This document shows, in pieces, positions 8,608-19,585 of a stretch of DNA of 48,373 nucleotides. The notes under the pieces were generated by a model, which had not been told where the DNA came from, did no database searches, and saw only the letters and a list, made by a program, of their open reading frames with translations. Within the stretch, counting starts at the first letter, position 1. Every line of letters starts with the position of its first letter. The DNA comes from Bacteroidales bacterium (GTDB lineage Bacteria; Bacteroidota; Bacteroidia; Bacteroidales; ML635J-15). Location: assembly GCA_028702535.1 (NCBI GenBank), contig JAQVOR010000002.1:20781-69153 (forward strand), in the 5' to 3' direction. The translations under genes and the position numbers were made by a program.

Positions 8608-8648
8608 TAGAACAAGTCAAAATGCTTAGCTTATTTGTTTGACAATCC

Positions 8649-9380
8649 CTACGCAGTAAAAACTTCGTTAAGCACTTTAAGAGATTTTATTTCAGGCAAA
8701 TTTTCAATATGTAAACCATAATAGAGTATCAAACTAGCCAAAAGTTTTTTTCTAATTGCGTAATTTACATTAAATTGCCCTAGGGAATTAAGATTAATAG
8801 TAAGCAAATCTGACAACACACTACTTAATTCAATATCGAGAGACTCTTCTACAGTTGTATAGCTAGGCAAAAACATTCCTTCTCGCAAATTAAAGTATGG
8901 AGTTAGTTCTGAATGATTATTTGTAATTTGGAATCCCAAAATTTTTGCATATTCTTTTAAAAAAACGAGATGCATATTTTGAGTTAATCCTGTTTGTTTG
9001 TTAAGTTGTAGAATAATAGACTTTAGATAATCGTAGAAAATCATATCGGTTTGCTCATCCTTTAATGTTTTAAGAATAACCTCTGCGATAAACTGTGCAA
9101 CTGAGGCTTTGTAAACATCTGTACAAATATTATTTATGGTTTCGACAAAATTGCAATATTTTAAGGTTTGAATATTACGTGTTGTTTTCAGATTCAACTC
9201 AATTTCAACAATATTTAAAGGGAAAAACAAAGCTGGTTTTACTTTATCTTTTGCTTTTGAGTTTGATATTCTAACAAAAACTGCTACTTTGCCAAGTTTT
9301 TCAGTAAACAAGTTTACTATATAGGATGCATCGCTATATTTAATTTTACTGAGAACAATGGCTTGGGTTTTGGTATTCAT
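8649..9380 (-). CDS. recO: DNA repair protein RecO
   Basis: MNTKTQAIVLSKIKYSDASYIVNLFTEKLGKVAVFVRISNSK...; Bacteroidetes RecO N-terminal OB-fold pattern. Confidence 0.9.
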   Translation of the reverse strand: MNTKTQAIVLSKIKYSDASYIVNLFTEKLGKVAVFVRISNSKAKDKVKPALFFPLNIVEIELNLKTTRNIQTLKYCNFVETINNICTDVYKASVAQFIAEVILKTLKDEQTDMIFYDYLKSIILQLNKQTGLTQNMHLVFLKEYAKILGFQITNNHSELTPYFNLREGMFLPSYTTVEESLDIELSSVLSDLLTINLNSLGQFNVNYAIRKKLLASLILYYGLHIENLPEIKSLKVLNEVFTA

Positions 9381-9383
9381 TTC

Positions 9384-11750
9384 TTAATTAATGAACAATA
9401 TTTTTGTAATATCGGTTTTTGATCCTGTTTCGTTAGTAGAAAACACAAGATAGACGCCTGTATGGACTCTATTGCCATTTAAATCTTTTCCATACCAGAC
9501 AGCAGAGCCACCTTCGGAGCGAGTTTCAAAAACGAGGTTTCCAGATATGTCAGTAATTTTAACATACGAACCTGCAACCAATCCTGACACGGTAATAGGT
9601 CCAACATAATCAGGTTTTACAGGATTAGGAAACGCATAAACACCGACATAATCGTCAGTAGCTTCTGTGGCGGTATTTCTATAAGATATCATACCTCTTG
9701 CAGTACCAAAAAACACCTCCCCAGTTTCTGGGATTATAGAAATAGCAATAATATTATTATCCAATAATGGACTATTCTCTGTTGTAAAATGGTAAATTTC
9801 TCTAAGTCCATCCTCGCTGGTGTAATACACGCCTCCTGTTTGAGTTCCGAACCATTTTTTGTTTGCTCCGTCAATATATATTGCACTTACAATTTCGTTA
9901 GCAAGAAGGATATCTGCATTATCGGTTCCGTCATTTCTTGGAATTTTAACTTGTCGTCCTTTATATGAGCCAGTTTCAAAAACATCTTCAGGATTATAAT
10001 ACACTACTGTGCCTTTATTTGTACCGACCCAGATATTGCCTTCTTTGTCTTCAGCAATTGAATAAACACTATTACTAACTATTTCTCCCTCTTCGTTTAG
10101 TACGCTAAATTGGCGATATCTATCATCAGTTTTATCATCAATCGTTCTATTATCATCAAATGCAAATAGTCCGTTTCCTTGCGGTAATATTGCCCATTTA
10201 TGATTATTTTGTGTTACAATAATATCTCCGACGTTTCTTCCACCAATAAGCGAAGAATAATCAAAACCATGCCATTTTCCATCAGTAGTCATAACATGAA
10301 ATTGAGGAGATGTGAGTGAATTTGCAACCCAAAGATTCCCTTGTTCATCAAAATCTAATCCGCCAATTCTGAGATAATCTATCCCAGGGACTTTTTTCAA
10401 TGTAGAGTTTTCTTCATTATGAACTTTATAAAACTGATTATTTCTCATTTCGACAAGTCCATGTATCCAAGAGCCCAAGAAGTATCGAGTTTTATCATTA
10501 GGGTCAATTTTAACTTTGATAAAGTCACGAAAATCCATTGGATTAAAAGTATTATTATAGTCGTATGAATTCCACATTTGTTGAGCAAAATGATAATATA
10601 TACCATGTTTCCAATTTGGACCCCAGGACAAATTCATACCACCCGCAACACCAATGAGTTCGTTTCCAATTGCATCCATATCAAACACTTCGTAACCACT
10701 TGGGCCATTAATTGGGATTTTATCATATTTCCAAGAAACTGGATTATGCACGAGACCATTCTTGTTATCAGCTATCCAGATACCTTCATGTCCATCGTAG
10801 ATTGCAAAATTTGGTCGTGGACCTTGTGTCCCATCCGGAAAACTAAATTCCCATACATGCCTAGTCTCGTTAAGATTAGCATCATAAATTTTCATCCAAT
10901 AAGTTGAACACAAATAAAACTCTTTTTCATTTCCTCCAAGATACACTATATCATTAAGCTGATTATCAAAATAGTTCCAATTATTACCATCAAACAAAAG
11001 CAAGGTATCGTTATTTTGAACTTCAGTATTATTAAAACTAACCAACAAATGGCCATTTGTATAATGGATATTACCATAATTTTGACCAGACATCCAACTA
11101 AATGGGCCAGTCTGATTTATATCAGAGAGTATTTCCCATTTTGAGAAATCGACTAATGCATTATTAAGATTACCCTTTAAAATTCCATTATCCGTAGCAA
11201 CATAAACATTATCTGCATTAATGTCAATTGCATTAATTTTAACATTTGTACCGTTTTGTCCAACATACCAAGTTTCCTTAATTTCTAACCTACTAAGATC
11301 AACAACGACAATGCCAAACCCCAAACCTAAATAAGCTATATCATCAACAAAATCCATACAATAAATAGCTTTATCTGCATTCATCGACTTTCGTTTAATA
11401 TCACTAATGTTAATAATTTTATTATCCTTGATCAAGTCAATATTTCCATTTTTATAGCCAATCACTAAATACCCTGTTGCTTTATTATAAGCAATAGACT
11501 TTACTCCACTATCGCTTAGTCCATTAATTTTTGAGATTTTAGACGTTTCGCCTGTATTAATAGAGTACTTTAACAATCCGACATCTGTAAGCATATAAAC
11601 ATCGGAGCCAGCTATAGCAATCATTTGCCCGTCATTATATGGTAGATGGTCTCTCCACTGTCCGACAGCAATTTGTCCGAAAGAAAATAGTGAAATAATC
11701 AGGAAAAAGATAAAACTTCCTAAAAAATTAATTTTTTGCATATTACTCAT
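9384..11750 (-). CDS. porZ: PorZ-like protein (beta-propeller, T9SS C-terminal domain)
   Basis: Secreted; GQWRDHLPYNDGQMIAIAGSDVYMLTDVGLLKYSINTGETSKISKINGLSDSGVKSIAYNKATGYLVIGYKNGNIDLI, multiple propeller repeats, C-term FPNPVKPDYVGPITVSGL...GVYLVF; downstream recO. Confidence 0.85.
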   Translation of the reverse strand: MSNMQKINFLGSFIFFLIISLFSFGQIAVGQWRDHLPYNDGQMIAIAGSDVYMLTDVGLLKYSINTGETSKISKINGLSDSGVKSIAYNKATGYLVIGYKNGNIDLIKDNKIINISDIKRKSMNADKAIYCMDFVDDIAYLGLGFGIVVVDLSRLEIKETWYVGQNGTNVKINAIDINADNVYVATDNGILKGNLNNALVDFSKWEILSDINQTGPFSWMSGQNYGNIHYTNGHLLVSFNNTEVQNNDTLLLFDGNNWNYFDNQLNDIVYLGGNEKEFYLCSTYWMKIYDANLNETRHVWEFSFPDGTQGPRPNFAIYDGHEGIWIADNKNGLVHNPVSWKYDKIPINGPSGYEVFDMDAIGNELIGVAGGMNLSWGPNWKHGIYYHFAQQMWNSYDYNNTFNPMDFRDFIKVKIDPNDKTRYFLGSWIHGLVEMRNNQFYKVHNEENSTLKKVPGIDYLRIGGLDFDEQGNLWVANSLTSPQFHVMTTDGKWHGFDYSSLIGGRNVGDIIVTQNNHKWAILPQGNGLFAFDDNRTIDDKTDDRYRQFSVLNEEGEIVSNSVYSIAEDKEGNIWVGTNKGTVVYYNPEDVFETGSYKGRQVKIPRNDGTDNADILLANEIVSAIYIDGANKKWFGTQTGGVYYTSEDGLREIYHFTTENSPLLDNNIIAISIIPETGEVFFGTARGMISYRNTATEATDDYVGVYAFPNPVKPDYVGPITVSGLVAGSYVKITDISGNLVFETRSEGGSAVWYGKDLNGNRVHTGVYLVFSTNETGSKTDITKILFIN

Positions 11751-11811
11751 TTAACATCATGTTTATTCATAACTAACTCTAAAACAAACAAATTATTTTA
11801 TTGTTTAGGAA

Positions 11812-12399
11812 TTATCTCTGATAGTGTCTTAAAAAATAAAAGAGTTTTTCCATAGCAATAGCTCTATGACTGATGGAGTTTTTAATAAAAGACGGCAGTT
11901 CGGCAAAAGTTTCTGTTAGTCCTTCTGGAATAAAAACAGGGTCATATCCAAATCCTCCTATTCCTCGTTTTTCATTGATTATCACACCATTTATTTCTCC
12001 CTCGAAAAAGTATTCTTTTTCATCAAGAATAAGGGCAACTATTGTTCTAAATCGTGCATTACGATATGGTGTATCTCCCATTTCGAGGAGTAGTTTTTCA
12101 ATATTATCGTTAAAATCACAATTTACTCCAGCATAACGTGCCGAATATACCCCTGGTTTACCATTAAGAATATCTACCTCAAGCCCAGTATCATCGGCAA
12201 AACAACTAATTTTACATTTCTCATAAATATATCTGGCTTTTTGAAGGGCATTTCCTTCAAGAGTTTCTTGATCTTCGGGAATTGTGTCTATACAATTAAT
12301 TTCGTTAAGACTCAAAATATCAAATTTACCTCCGGCAATTTCTTTAACCTCATCTAACTTATGCTTGTTATTTGTTGCAAAAACAAATTTATGCTCCAT
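11812..12399 (-). CDS. rdgB: Non-canonical purine NTP pyrophosphatase (RdgB/HAM1)
   Basis: [18 protein letters not shown]...[25 protein letters not shown]...[13 protein letters not shown]...[10 protein letters not shown]. Confidence 0.97.
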   Translation of the reverse strand: MEHKFVFATNNKHKLDEVKEIAGGKFDILSLNEINCIDTIPEDQETLEGNALQKARYIYEKCKISCFADDTGLEVDILNGKPGVYSARYAGVNCDFNDNIEKLLLEMGDTPYRNARFRTIVALILDEKEYFFEGEINGVIINEKRGIGGFGYDPVFIPEGLTETFAELPSFIKNSISHRAIAMEKLFYFLRHYQR

Positions 12400-12400
12400 A

Positions 12401-13222
12401 TCAAAATTTTATATTATTTATTATCTGCCTTATAACTTCGGGGAAATATAAATTAGCAATTTCTTTTTTATCATTAAAATTAAAAGGTATTTCAGTCATT
12501 CCAAAACTCCCGTGTACCAATTTAGCTTCTGCATTAAATAAACTAAAGTGAACTCTAATTGCTCGCATAGCCTCAGAATTTCCACTCATATATGGATCTT
12601 TATAGTTACCTTTAATATCAAACTGATTAATAAACAAGAAATAGTCAATATTTCGTCTATCTGCAATTTGAGCAAGCACCTCTGGTTGATGAAAAACAAT
12701 ATGAAGATATTTATCTCCAACAGGTTGGCGTTTACCCACTATTTCACCTTCTACAATTCGGGTTCGGGAATTTTCCATCTCATCAAGTTTTTTTTGCTGA
12801 TTTTTCTCATGACGTTTTCGTTGAAAATAATTCATTTTTTCAATATCGTCAGGATGTTCGGGAGCATTTTGCATCGCAAGTTTTAACTCGTAACTTATTA
12901 TTGAATATAGGTCTGAGACATCTTCTTGTGCCTGTCTTGTATTATCGGACAAAAGGTTTACAACAACACATGAGTCAATCAAGGCATTGTATAATTGCAG
13001 ATTAAACTGTGTGCGAAAATACAGCATTATCTCATCATGCGTTTCCCCTGATTGTTGTGCAATAATTTCAGTAGCATCATTGTAATAAACACGAGAATCG
13101 AAAGGTACCAATAGAATTCTTTTTGTTCTATCCGCTCCTGTATTAAAATCAAGATACTCCTGTGCATATATGCCAATAGAGCCAAGCTGTGTCAAAATCA
13201 ATAACAGAAATATTTTTCTCAT
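12401..13222 (-). CDS. Hypothetical exported protein
   Basis: Signal peptide [21 protein letters not shown]; no recognised catalytic motif; immediately upstream of rdgB. Confidence 0.75.
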   Translation of the reverse strand: MRKIFLLLILTQLGSIGIYAQEYLDFNTGADRTKRILLVPFDSRVYYNDATEIIAQQSGETHDEIMLYFRTQFNLQLYNALIDSCVVVNLLSDNTRQAQEDVSDLYSIISYELKLAMQNAPEHPDDIEKMNYFQRKRHEKNQQKKLDEMENSRTRIVEGEIVGKRQPVGDKYLHIVFHQPEVLAQIADRRNIDYFLFINQFDIKGNYKDPYMSGNSEAMRAIRVHFSLFNAEAKLVHGSFGMTEIPFNFNDKKEIANLYFPEVIRQIINNIKF

Positions 13223-13268
13223 TTTTATTTATTTTTATTCTGATATAGTTTTAATCAATTCCAATGCA

Positions 13269-14570
13269 TCAGAACAGATTAATAATATCATTTCCAATTA
13301 CAAACACCATTAGTGCGAGTAGTATCAACATTCCGATAACCTGAACAGTCTCCATAAATTTATCTGACACTTTTTTTCGTGTTATAGCCTCTATTGCAAG
13401 AAATAAAGCGTGTCCGCCGTCGAGAGCAGGAATTGGCAAGATATTAACAAAAGCTAGTATCATCGAAATAATACCTGTAAGCTTCCAAAATTTAGACCAA
13501 TTCCAAACACCGCCATAAACTTTAGCAATTCCGATTGGTCCCTGCAAGCTATCTTTTGCTTTTTCTTTACCGCTAAAAATAAGTCCAAATCCTTTAATAT
13601 TTGCATGTAAAGATTCAAAAGCATCGGCCCACCCATATTTCATGGCACTCATAAAATTATATTTTTTGGATTCGTAAGATGGGAAAGATGGATAAATTCC
13701 AATTCTCCCCAGACTATCAATTTTTATCATTACAGTGTCTATGGAAAGGTTTGCGTCAACAATAAACGATAAATCTTTACCTTTATTAAGCATCAATATC
13801 TCTTTTAATTTTCCAAAACTTGGTACAGATTGATTATCAATTGCTAATATTTTTGCACCAGATTTTAATCCTGATATTTCTGCTGCCATTCCTTCTACAA
13901 GACTATCAACAGTAAACGGGAAATTATCCAAGCTAATAAAATCTCCTCCATTTTTAAGGAATGAATACAAGGTATCGGTCATTTCGAGATCAAGATTTTC
14001 ACCGTCTCTGTTTACAGTAATTATTTTGGCAAAAAACAGCTTTGTTGAAAACACATCTTCATATCTAATAGTAGGTTTGCCGTCTATTGCAACAACTTTA
14101 TCGCCAGTTTCGAATCCAAGATATCTAGCATAAGGATACGCATATATACCTTGTTCAATGTTATCGACAGGTAAATAAGATTTTGTGAACACTAAATGAG
14201 TCATTGTCAAGATTAATACTGCTGCAATAACATTCATTACAACTCCACTAAGCATAACTATCAAACGTTGCCATGCTGGCTTAGATCGAAATTCCCAGTC
14301 TTTGGGTTCTTCTTTTAACTGCTTAGTATCCAAGGATTCATCTATCATTCCAGCAATTTTCACATATCCACCTAAAGGAAGCCAGCCAATACCAAACTCG
14401 GTGTCGCCAATTTTTTTACTCCAAATTTTAAACCATGGGTCAAAGAATACAAAGAATTTTGTTACTCGAATACCAAATATTCGAGCAGCGATATAATGTC
14501 CAAATTCATGTATAACTACTAATAACGAAAGTGCCAGAATTAACTGTCCGGCCATAATAAGTCCTGCCAT
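13269..14570 (-). CDS. rseP: RIP metalloprotease RseP (site-2 protease)
   Basis: LSLLVVIHEFGHYIAARIFGIRVTKF (HExxH), PDZ segments, VNILPIPALDGGHALFL. Confidence 0.96.
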   Translation of the reverse strand: MAGLIMAGQLILALSLLVVIHEFGHYIAARIFGIRVTKFFVFFDPWFKIWSKKIGDTEFGIGWLPLGGYVKIAGMIDESLDTKQLKEEPKDWEFRSKPAWQRLIVMLSGVVMNVIAAVLILTMTHLVFTKSYLPVDNIEQGIYAYPYARYLGFETGDKVVAIDGKPTIRYEDVFSTKLFFAKIITVNRDGENLDLEMTDTLYSFLKNGGDFISLDNFPFTVDSLVEGMAAEISGLKSGAKILAIDNQSVPSFGKLKEILMLNKGKDLSFIVDANLSIDTVMIKIDSLGRIGIYPSFPSYESKKYNFMSAMKYGWADAFESLHANIKGFGLIFSGKEKAKDSLQGPIGIAKVYGGVWNWSKFWKLTGIISMILAFVNILPIPALDGGHALFLAIEAITRKKVSDKFMETVQVIGMLILLALMVFVIGNDIINLF

Positions 14571-15737
14571 TTATTTTATATTTTTAGATATTTCAAACGT
14601 TTTTATTCTAGTAATATTATCAGTGTCGAGACAATCTTTTAGGTTTGGATTTTTAATATAGTCAATTTTTTGCAAACTTTTCTCTATCAGTTCAGGCATT
14701 CCAATAAAACTAATTTTTTTATTTAAGAACAATTCTACTGCAATCTCATTTGCTGCATTCATAATGCAAGGAGCATTTCCACCAGTTTTCAAACACTCAT
14801 AAGCAATTTTTAGATTTCGAAAAGTATCCATATCGGGTTTCTCGAAACTTAATTGGGGATATTCTGCAAAAGAAAATTTATTTTTACTTGAAAAACTTCT
14901 GTTAGGATAATCAAAAGCATACTGAATAGGGATTCTCATATTTGGTACACCCAGTTGAGCTTTTATAGAGCCATCAACAAATTGCACCATTGAATGCACA
15001 ACCGACTGAGGATGCACGAGTACTTCAATTTTATCGACAGGAACGCCAAAAAGCCAACGAGCTTCGATTACTTCAAGCCCTTTATTCATAAGGCTTGCCG
15101 AGTCGATAGTTACTTTATTCCCCATAGTCCAATTTGGATGCTGCAAAGCCAGTTCGGGAGTAACATTTTTAAGAAAATCGTAAGTTTTCCCTCTAAATGG
15201 TCCGCCAGAGGCAGTGAGAATAAGTTTTTCAATATGGTAAGGATTTTCACCTGTTAGACATTGAAAAATTGCAGAATGCTCAGAATCAACTGGTACTATT
15301 TCTGCACGAGATTTTTTTAGAGCTTCAATTATTAGATGTCCTCCAACAACAAGTGTTTCTTTATTTGCTAGTGCTATTCTTTTGTGAGCTTCTACAGCAC
15401 GAATTGTAGGTAACAAACCTGCGAATCCGACCATTGCAGTTAGCACAATGTCCACGCAATCCATTTGCACGACTTGCTCAATTGATGATGCTCCTGCAAA
15501 TACTTTAACAGGATAAGTTTTAAGTGCATCTGCTAACTGATTGTATTTTGTCTCATCTCCAATAACGACGATATTTGGTTCAAATTTAATTGCTTGTTGC
15601 ACCAACAAATCAACATTTTGATTTGCAACCAAAATCTCAGCCTGAAAAAGTTCAGGATAATCTTCGATAATTTTAAGAGCTTGCGTTCCAATAGAACCCG
15701 TAGAGCCCAAAATTGCTATGTTTTTTTTCTTTTTCAC
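14571..15737 (-). CDS. dxr: 1-deoxy-D-xylulose-5-phosphate reductoisomerase
   Basis: KNIAILGSTGSIGTQALKII...ALANKETLVVGG...PVDSEHSAIFQCL...LTASGGPFRG...NWTMGNKVTIDSASLMNKGLEVIEARWLF. Confidence 0.98.
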   Translation of the reverse strand: MKKKKNIAILGSTGSIGTQALKIIEDYPELFQAEILVANQNVDLLVQQAIKFEPNIVVIGDETKYNQLADALKTYPVKVFAGASSIEQVVQMDCVDIVLTAMVGFAGLLPTIRAVEAHKRIALANKETLVVGGHLIIEALKKSRAEIVPVDSEHSAIFQCLTGENPYHIEKLILTASGGPFRGKTYDFLKNVTPELALQHPNWTMGNKVTIDSASLMNKGLEVIEARWLFGVPVDKIEVLVHPQSVVHSMVQFVDGSIKAQLGVPNMRIPIQYAFDYPNRSFSSKNKFSFAEYPQLSFEKPDMDTFRNLKIAYECLKTGGNAPCIMNAANEIAVELFLNKKISFIGMPELIEKSLQKIDYIKNPNLKDCLDTDNITRIKTFEISKNIK

Positions 15738-16570
15738 TCAAATATTATATAATCTTCAGGGTTTAAAGATAGTCCATTTCGCCATAACTCAAAATGCAAA
15801 TGTTCACCATTAGAATTTTCTCCAGAGTCGCCATATAGGGCGATTACTTCTCCAGTTTCGACAAATTGTCCAGATTTAACAAAAGAGGATTTATTATGTT
15901 TGTAAACAGATACCAGATTGTATTTGTGCTGTATGATAATTGTATAACCAGTTTTGACAGTATAATCAGACATAACAATCACACCACGAAGAGTTGCGGC
16001 AATCATAGTTTCACCAGCCGATGCAATGTCAGTTCCGAGATGTCCCATTGCTTTATTGTATGATGATATTATTATACCTTTTACTGGTGGAAAAAGATCT
16101 GGTAGGGCTTCTGCTTTATTAACAGAGTATGTAGTTTTATCTTCGATTGTCTGACGTTTGTTCTTGGGATTGTTAAACTCTTTAATTTGCTCGTCCGTAA
16201 GATTTTCAACTGGCACAACATAATCTTCATCGATAGGCACATCATTAAAAAGGACATCTCTAAGCATTTCCATATATACATCTCGTTTTTCCAGTTCTGC
16301 GACTAGGCTATCAGTTCTCAATGCGTTTTCGTAAATAAGATGTCTTGTTTCCTTATCGGGATAACCTGGAATAAACTGCTTAACTGGAGTATATACCACA
16401 ACAGCAGCAAGAGCAACAAAAATTGTAATAAATATGCTAGCCAAGAACATTATTAAACCAAATCTGTTAAATCGCATTTTGCGAATTATAGCGTAGCTTT
16501 TACCATGATATACGATAATCTGGAATTTTTTTCCAAACCATCTTATTAAACTTTTTTTCTTTTTTGTCAT
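15734..16570 (-). CDS. M23 family metallopeptidase
   Basis: N-terminal TM; GHLGTDIASAGETMIAATLRGVIVMSDYTVKTGYTIIIQH...GEHLHFELWRNG; overlaps dxr start by 4 bp. Confidence 0.9.
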   Translation of the reverse strand: MTKKKKSLIRWFGKKFQIIVYHGKSYAIIRKMRFNRFGLIMFLASIFITIFVALAAVVVYTPVKQFIPGYPDKETRHLIYENALRTDSLVAELEKRDVYMEMLRDVLFNDVPIDEDYVVPVENLTDEQIKEFNNPKNKRQTIEDKTTYSVNKAEALPDLFPPVKGIIISSYNKAMGHLGTDIASAGETMIAATLRGVIVMSDYTVKTGYTIIIQHKYNLVSVYKHNKSSFVKSGQFVETGEVIALYGDSGENSNGEHLHFELWRNGLSLNPEDYIIFE

Positions 16571-16662
16571 ATTACAAAATTTCTACAAAGATAATAAAAG
16601 TTTAAAACCAGAAAACGAGTATTAGAGACATTAAAAGCAATTGTTAGGTTGGATATAAACAG

Positions 16663-16723
16663 AAAAAAAGCCGACAGTTTTTCTATTAAACGTATTTCGT
16701 TTTCAATCCAAAACTATTGGCTT
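16663..16723 (-). terminator. Putative intrinsic terminator downstream of the PLP lyase gene
   Basis: On minus strand: aagccaatagtttt ... aaaactgtcggctttttttct imperfect stem plus T-run; lies after the stop at 16769. Confidence 0.55.
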
Positions 16724-16768
16724 ATGAAAAAGTATTGTTTTTATCCTTAATTTTAAACTACAATAGTC

Positions 16769-17950
16769 TTAAACCAATTCTAATGCGTGTTTAACATCAT
16801 CGAGGATATCTTCATAGTCTTCAATACCAACTGAGAACCTAACAAGTCCTTCGGAGATGCCTGCTGTTTCACGAGCTTCAGGAGTAAGACCAGCATGCGT
16901 CATTGAGGCAGGATGTTGAATTAGAGTTTCGACTCCCCCTAATGAAACAGCCAACATTGCGAGATGCACATTATTCATCATCGTTTCTCCAGCTTTAAAG
17001 CCACCTTTAAGGCCAAAACTAATCATTGCACCAAAGCCAGACATTTGTTTTTTAGCAAGTTCGTATTGCGGGTGCGATTTTAGTCCAGGGTATTTAACCC
17101 ACTCGACTTTTGGATGAGCCTCTAGGTATTCGGCAATTTTTTGAGCGCTCGCCTGTGAGCGATCCATACGAATAGAGAGTGTTTTTAAACCACGGTTCAC
17201 AAGATAAGCTTGATGAGGGTCCATGTTGCAACCCATATAAACCATTGTCTGACGCAATTTCTTATATACCTCTGGATCTTTAGCAATTAATGCTCCGCCA
17301 ACTATGTCAGCATGTCCGTTAATAAACTTTGTAATTGAATGTAAAGAAATATCAGCACCTAAATCAAGAGGTTTCTGAAGATATGGCGAACTAAAAGTAT
17401 TATCAACGCAGACCAAAATATTATGTTTGTGAGCTAATTCAGAAGCTGCTTTAATATCTGTAAGCACCATTGTAGGATTTGTAGGAGTCTCAATATACAA
17501 CAGTTTTGTATTTGGTTTAATAGCCTTTTCGATTTGTGACAAATCAGCAGTATCAACATAGGAATACTGTACACCAAATCTCGAAAAATCTCTCTCCATC
17601 ACAGCACGACTAGGTCCATAAACTGCTCCTGAGCTTATCATGTGAGCATCTTTATCTAACAAGGCCATATACACTGTTGATACAGCAGCCATACCACTTG
17701 ATAAAGCAATGCCTCGATAGCCGTTTTCTAACTGAGCTAATTTCTCCTCAAACGAATTGATAGTAGGATTTCCAATACGCGTATAAATATATCCAGGGTC
17801 TCTACCCGCAAAACAATCTGCACCATGCTTTGCATCTTTAAATCTAAAAGTTGATGTTTGATAAATTGGTGGTACTGCACTACCAAAAACGTCGTCGTAA
17901 TCGCCGGCGTGAATAAGTTTGGTGTTAAAACCTTTATTTTTTGTTTCCAT
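16769..17950 (-). CDS. Cys/Met metabolism PLP-dependent enzyme (methionine gamma-lyase / cystathionine gamma-synthase type)
   Basis: GFNTKLIHAGDYDDVFGSAVPPIYQTSTF...YIYTRIGNPTINSFEEKLAQLE...SLHSITKFINGHADIVGG; probable ATG at 17950 (METKNKGFN), ORF track extends to 18025. Confidence 0.92.
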   Translation of the reverse strand: METKNKGFNTKLIHAGDYDDVFGSAVPPIYQTSTFRFKDAKHGADCFAGRDPGYIYTRIGNPTINSFEEKLAQLENGYRGIALSSGMAAVSTVYMALLDKDAHMISSGAVYGPSRAVMERDFSRFGVQYSYVDTADLSQIEKAIKPNTKLLYIETPTNPTMVLTDIKAASELAHKHNILVCVDNTFSSPYLQKPLDLGADISLHSITKFINGHADIVGGALIAKDPEVYKKLRQTMVYMGCNMDPHQAYLVNRGLKTLSIRMDRSQASAQKIAEYLEAHPKVEWVKYPGLKSHPQYELAKKQMSGFGAMISFGLKGGFKAGETMMNNVHLAMLAVSLGGVETLIQHPASMTHAGLTPEARETAGISEGLVRFSVGIEDYEDILDDVKHALELV

Positions 17951-18100
17951 TTTAAAAAAAATTGTAAATACTAATATTAAAAGCACAAAAGTATAAAACT
18001 TATAGCTAAAAACGAAAAAAACCATTCTAAATAAATAACAAAATAGTTTTTAATTTTAAATCAAACATATAAAAAGATTACAACTAAACGAGAATTAATT

Positions 18101-18131
18101 TTGGACATACGAAAAATTAGACATATATTTG
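18101..18131 (+). promoter_or_regulatory. Bacteroidetes-type promoter of tRNA-Cys (TTTTGG-N20-TATATTTG)
   Basis: -33 TTTTGG around 18099-18104 and -7 TATATTTG 18124-18131, ~19 nt before the mature tRNA. Confidence 0.65.
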
Positions 18132-18149
18132 CAAACCGTAAAATGAAAC

Positions 18150-18220
18150 GGTACCTTGGCCGAGTGGCTAGGCACTGGTCTGCAAAACCAGCTACGGCGG
18201 TTCGACTCCGCCAGGTACCT
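18150..18220 (+). tRNA. tRNA-Cys (anticodon GCA)
   Basis: GGTACCT...CTGGT-CTGCAAA-ACCAG...GGCGGTTCGACTCCGCC-AGGTACC-T. Confidence 0.95.
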
Positions 18221-18227
18221 CTAAGAG

Positions 18228-18251
18228 ACACCGATTTATCGGTGTTTTTTT
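18228..18251 (+). terminator. Intrinsic terminator after tRNA-Cys
   Basis: acaccgatttatcggtgttttttt hairpin plus T-run. Confidence 0.8.
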
Positions 18252-18284
18252 ATTATATAATAATTTTTGTTATTTGATTTGATT

Positions 18285-19532
18285 TTAGATTGAATCTGCT
18301 GCCAACCAGCCAGTCGAGAATGCAATTTGCAAATTATATCCTCCTGTATTTGCGTCAAGGTCGAGTACTTCGCCAGCAAAATAAAGTCCCTTCTTAAGTT
18401 TAGATTGCATAGTTTTAGGATTTATCTCTTTAAGACAAACTCCTCCAGCAGTTATTACTGCTTCCTTAAAACCTCTATGCCCAACGACTGTAAAATCCAT
18501 ACCTTTTAATAATTCAACAATTGCTTTCCGCTCTACTGCCGATATTTGATTAGCCAGTTTGTTTTCATCTAAGCTTAAAACATTCAAAAAAACGGGGATT
18601 GCTTTTTGAGGTAATAATTTCCGAAACAAATTTCCTATTTTCTTTTTACCGTTTTCGTTAAGATCGCGCATTACTCTTGCATCAAGCTTCTCAACATCAA
18701 GAGCTGGTTTAAAGTCTATCTGAATTTTCACATCATTTCCTTTATCCAAAGCATAAACAACATTCCGACTTATGGTCAGTATTACTGGTCCCGACAAACC
18801 AAAATGAGTAAATAAAAGGTCTCCAAATTCTTCATGTTTTAATTCTCCATTAATTAATACTTTGGCATTAATGTTTTTTAAAGTAAGCCCTTGCATTTCG
18901 GCAGCGTGCATTTCTTTAGTTTCAAGTGGAACAAGTACTGGAAACAGATTTTCAATTTTATGCCCAGCATCACGAGCAAAAACATATCCGTCTCCAGAGG
19001 AGCCAGTGCCTGGATAAGATTTTCCGCCAGTACAAATAATTACATTAAAAACATCTAAAGTCTTCATTTTACTACCCTCCACATATTCAATTCCACTTAC
19101 CTCATCATTATTATTATAGTGTATTTTATTCACTTTTGCGTTAAAAATAAAATTAACGCCATTTTTTAATGCCTTTTTATATAATGCGTCTACCACATCA
19201 TCGGCTTTTTCGCTTTTAGGAAAATATCGACCTCCACGCTCAAGCATAGATTCAACTCCACACTCTTCGAGTAAGCCAATAATTTCATAAGAGAAAAACT
19301 TTTTAAAAGCTGGATATAAAAATCTACCATCAGGATAAACTTGCATAAGAAAATCGTCAATATCAGCAGAATTTGTAATGTTACATCTACCTTTACCAGT
19401 AATCATCAATTTTCGTCCAGGCAAACTCATTTTGTCGAGAACCACGACACTTAATTCTCTATCTGCGGCTCTTATTGCAGCTAGTAAGCCAGCTGCACCA
19501 GCACCTACTATTGCAACATCATGTTCTTGCAT
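18285..19532 (-). CDS. NAD(P)/FAD-dependent oxidoreductase (HI0933/YhiN family)
   Basis: DVAIVGAGAAGLLAAIRAADRELSVVVLDKMSLPGRKLMITGKGRCNITN...ICTGGKSYPGTGSSGDGY...FAGEVLDLDANTGGYNLQIAFSTG. Confidence 0.95.
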   Translation of the reverse strand: MQEHDVAIVGAGAAGLLAAIRAADRELSVVVLDKMSLPGRKLMITGKGRCNITNSADIDDFLMQVYPDGRFLYPAFKKFFSYEIIGLLEECGVESMLERGGRYFPKSEKADDVVDALYKKALKNGVNFIFNAKVNKIHYNNNDEVSGIEYVEGSKMKTLDVFNVIICTGGKSYPGTGSSGDGYVFARDAGHKIENLFPVLVPLETKEMHAAEMQGLTLKNINAKVLINGELKHEEFGDLLFTHFGLSGPVILTISRNVVYALDKGNDVKIQIDFKPALDVEKLDARVMRDLNENGKKKIGNLFRKLLPQKAIPVFLNVLSLDENKLANQISAVERKAIVELLKGMDFTVVGHRGFKEAVITAGGVCLKEINPKTMQSKLKKGLYFAGEVLDLDANTGGYNLQIAFSTGWLAADSI

Positions 19533-19585
19533 AAATTATTTTTTGTAAAAACAGAAAAACTAAAATAATATTTTTAATCGTAATT

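Noticed and set aside
8411-8620. 69-aa minus-strand ORF over the intergenic repeat
   Set aside because: Spans the 3' end of an opposite-strand gene and the palindromic repeat; no protein signature.
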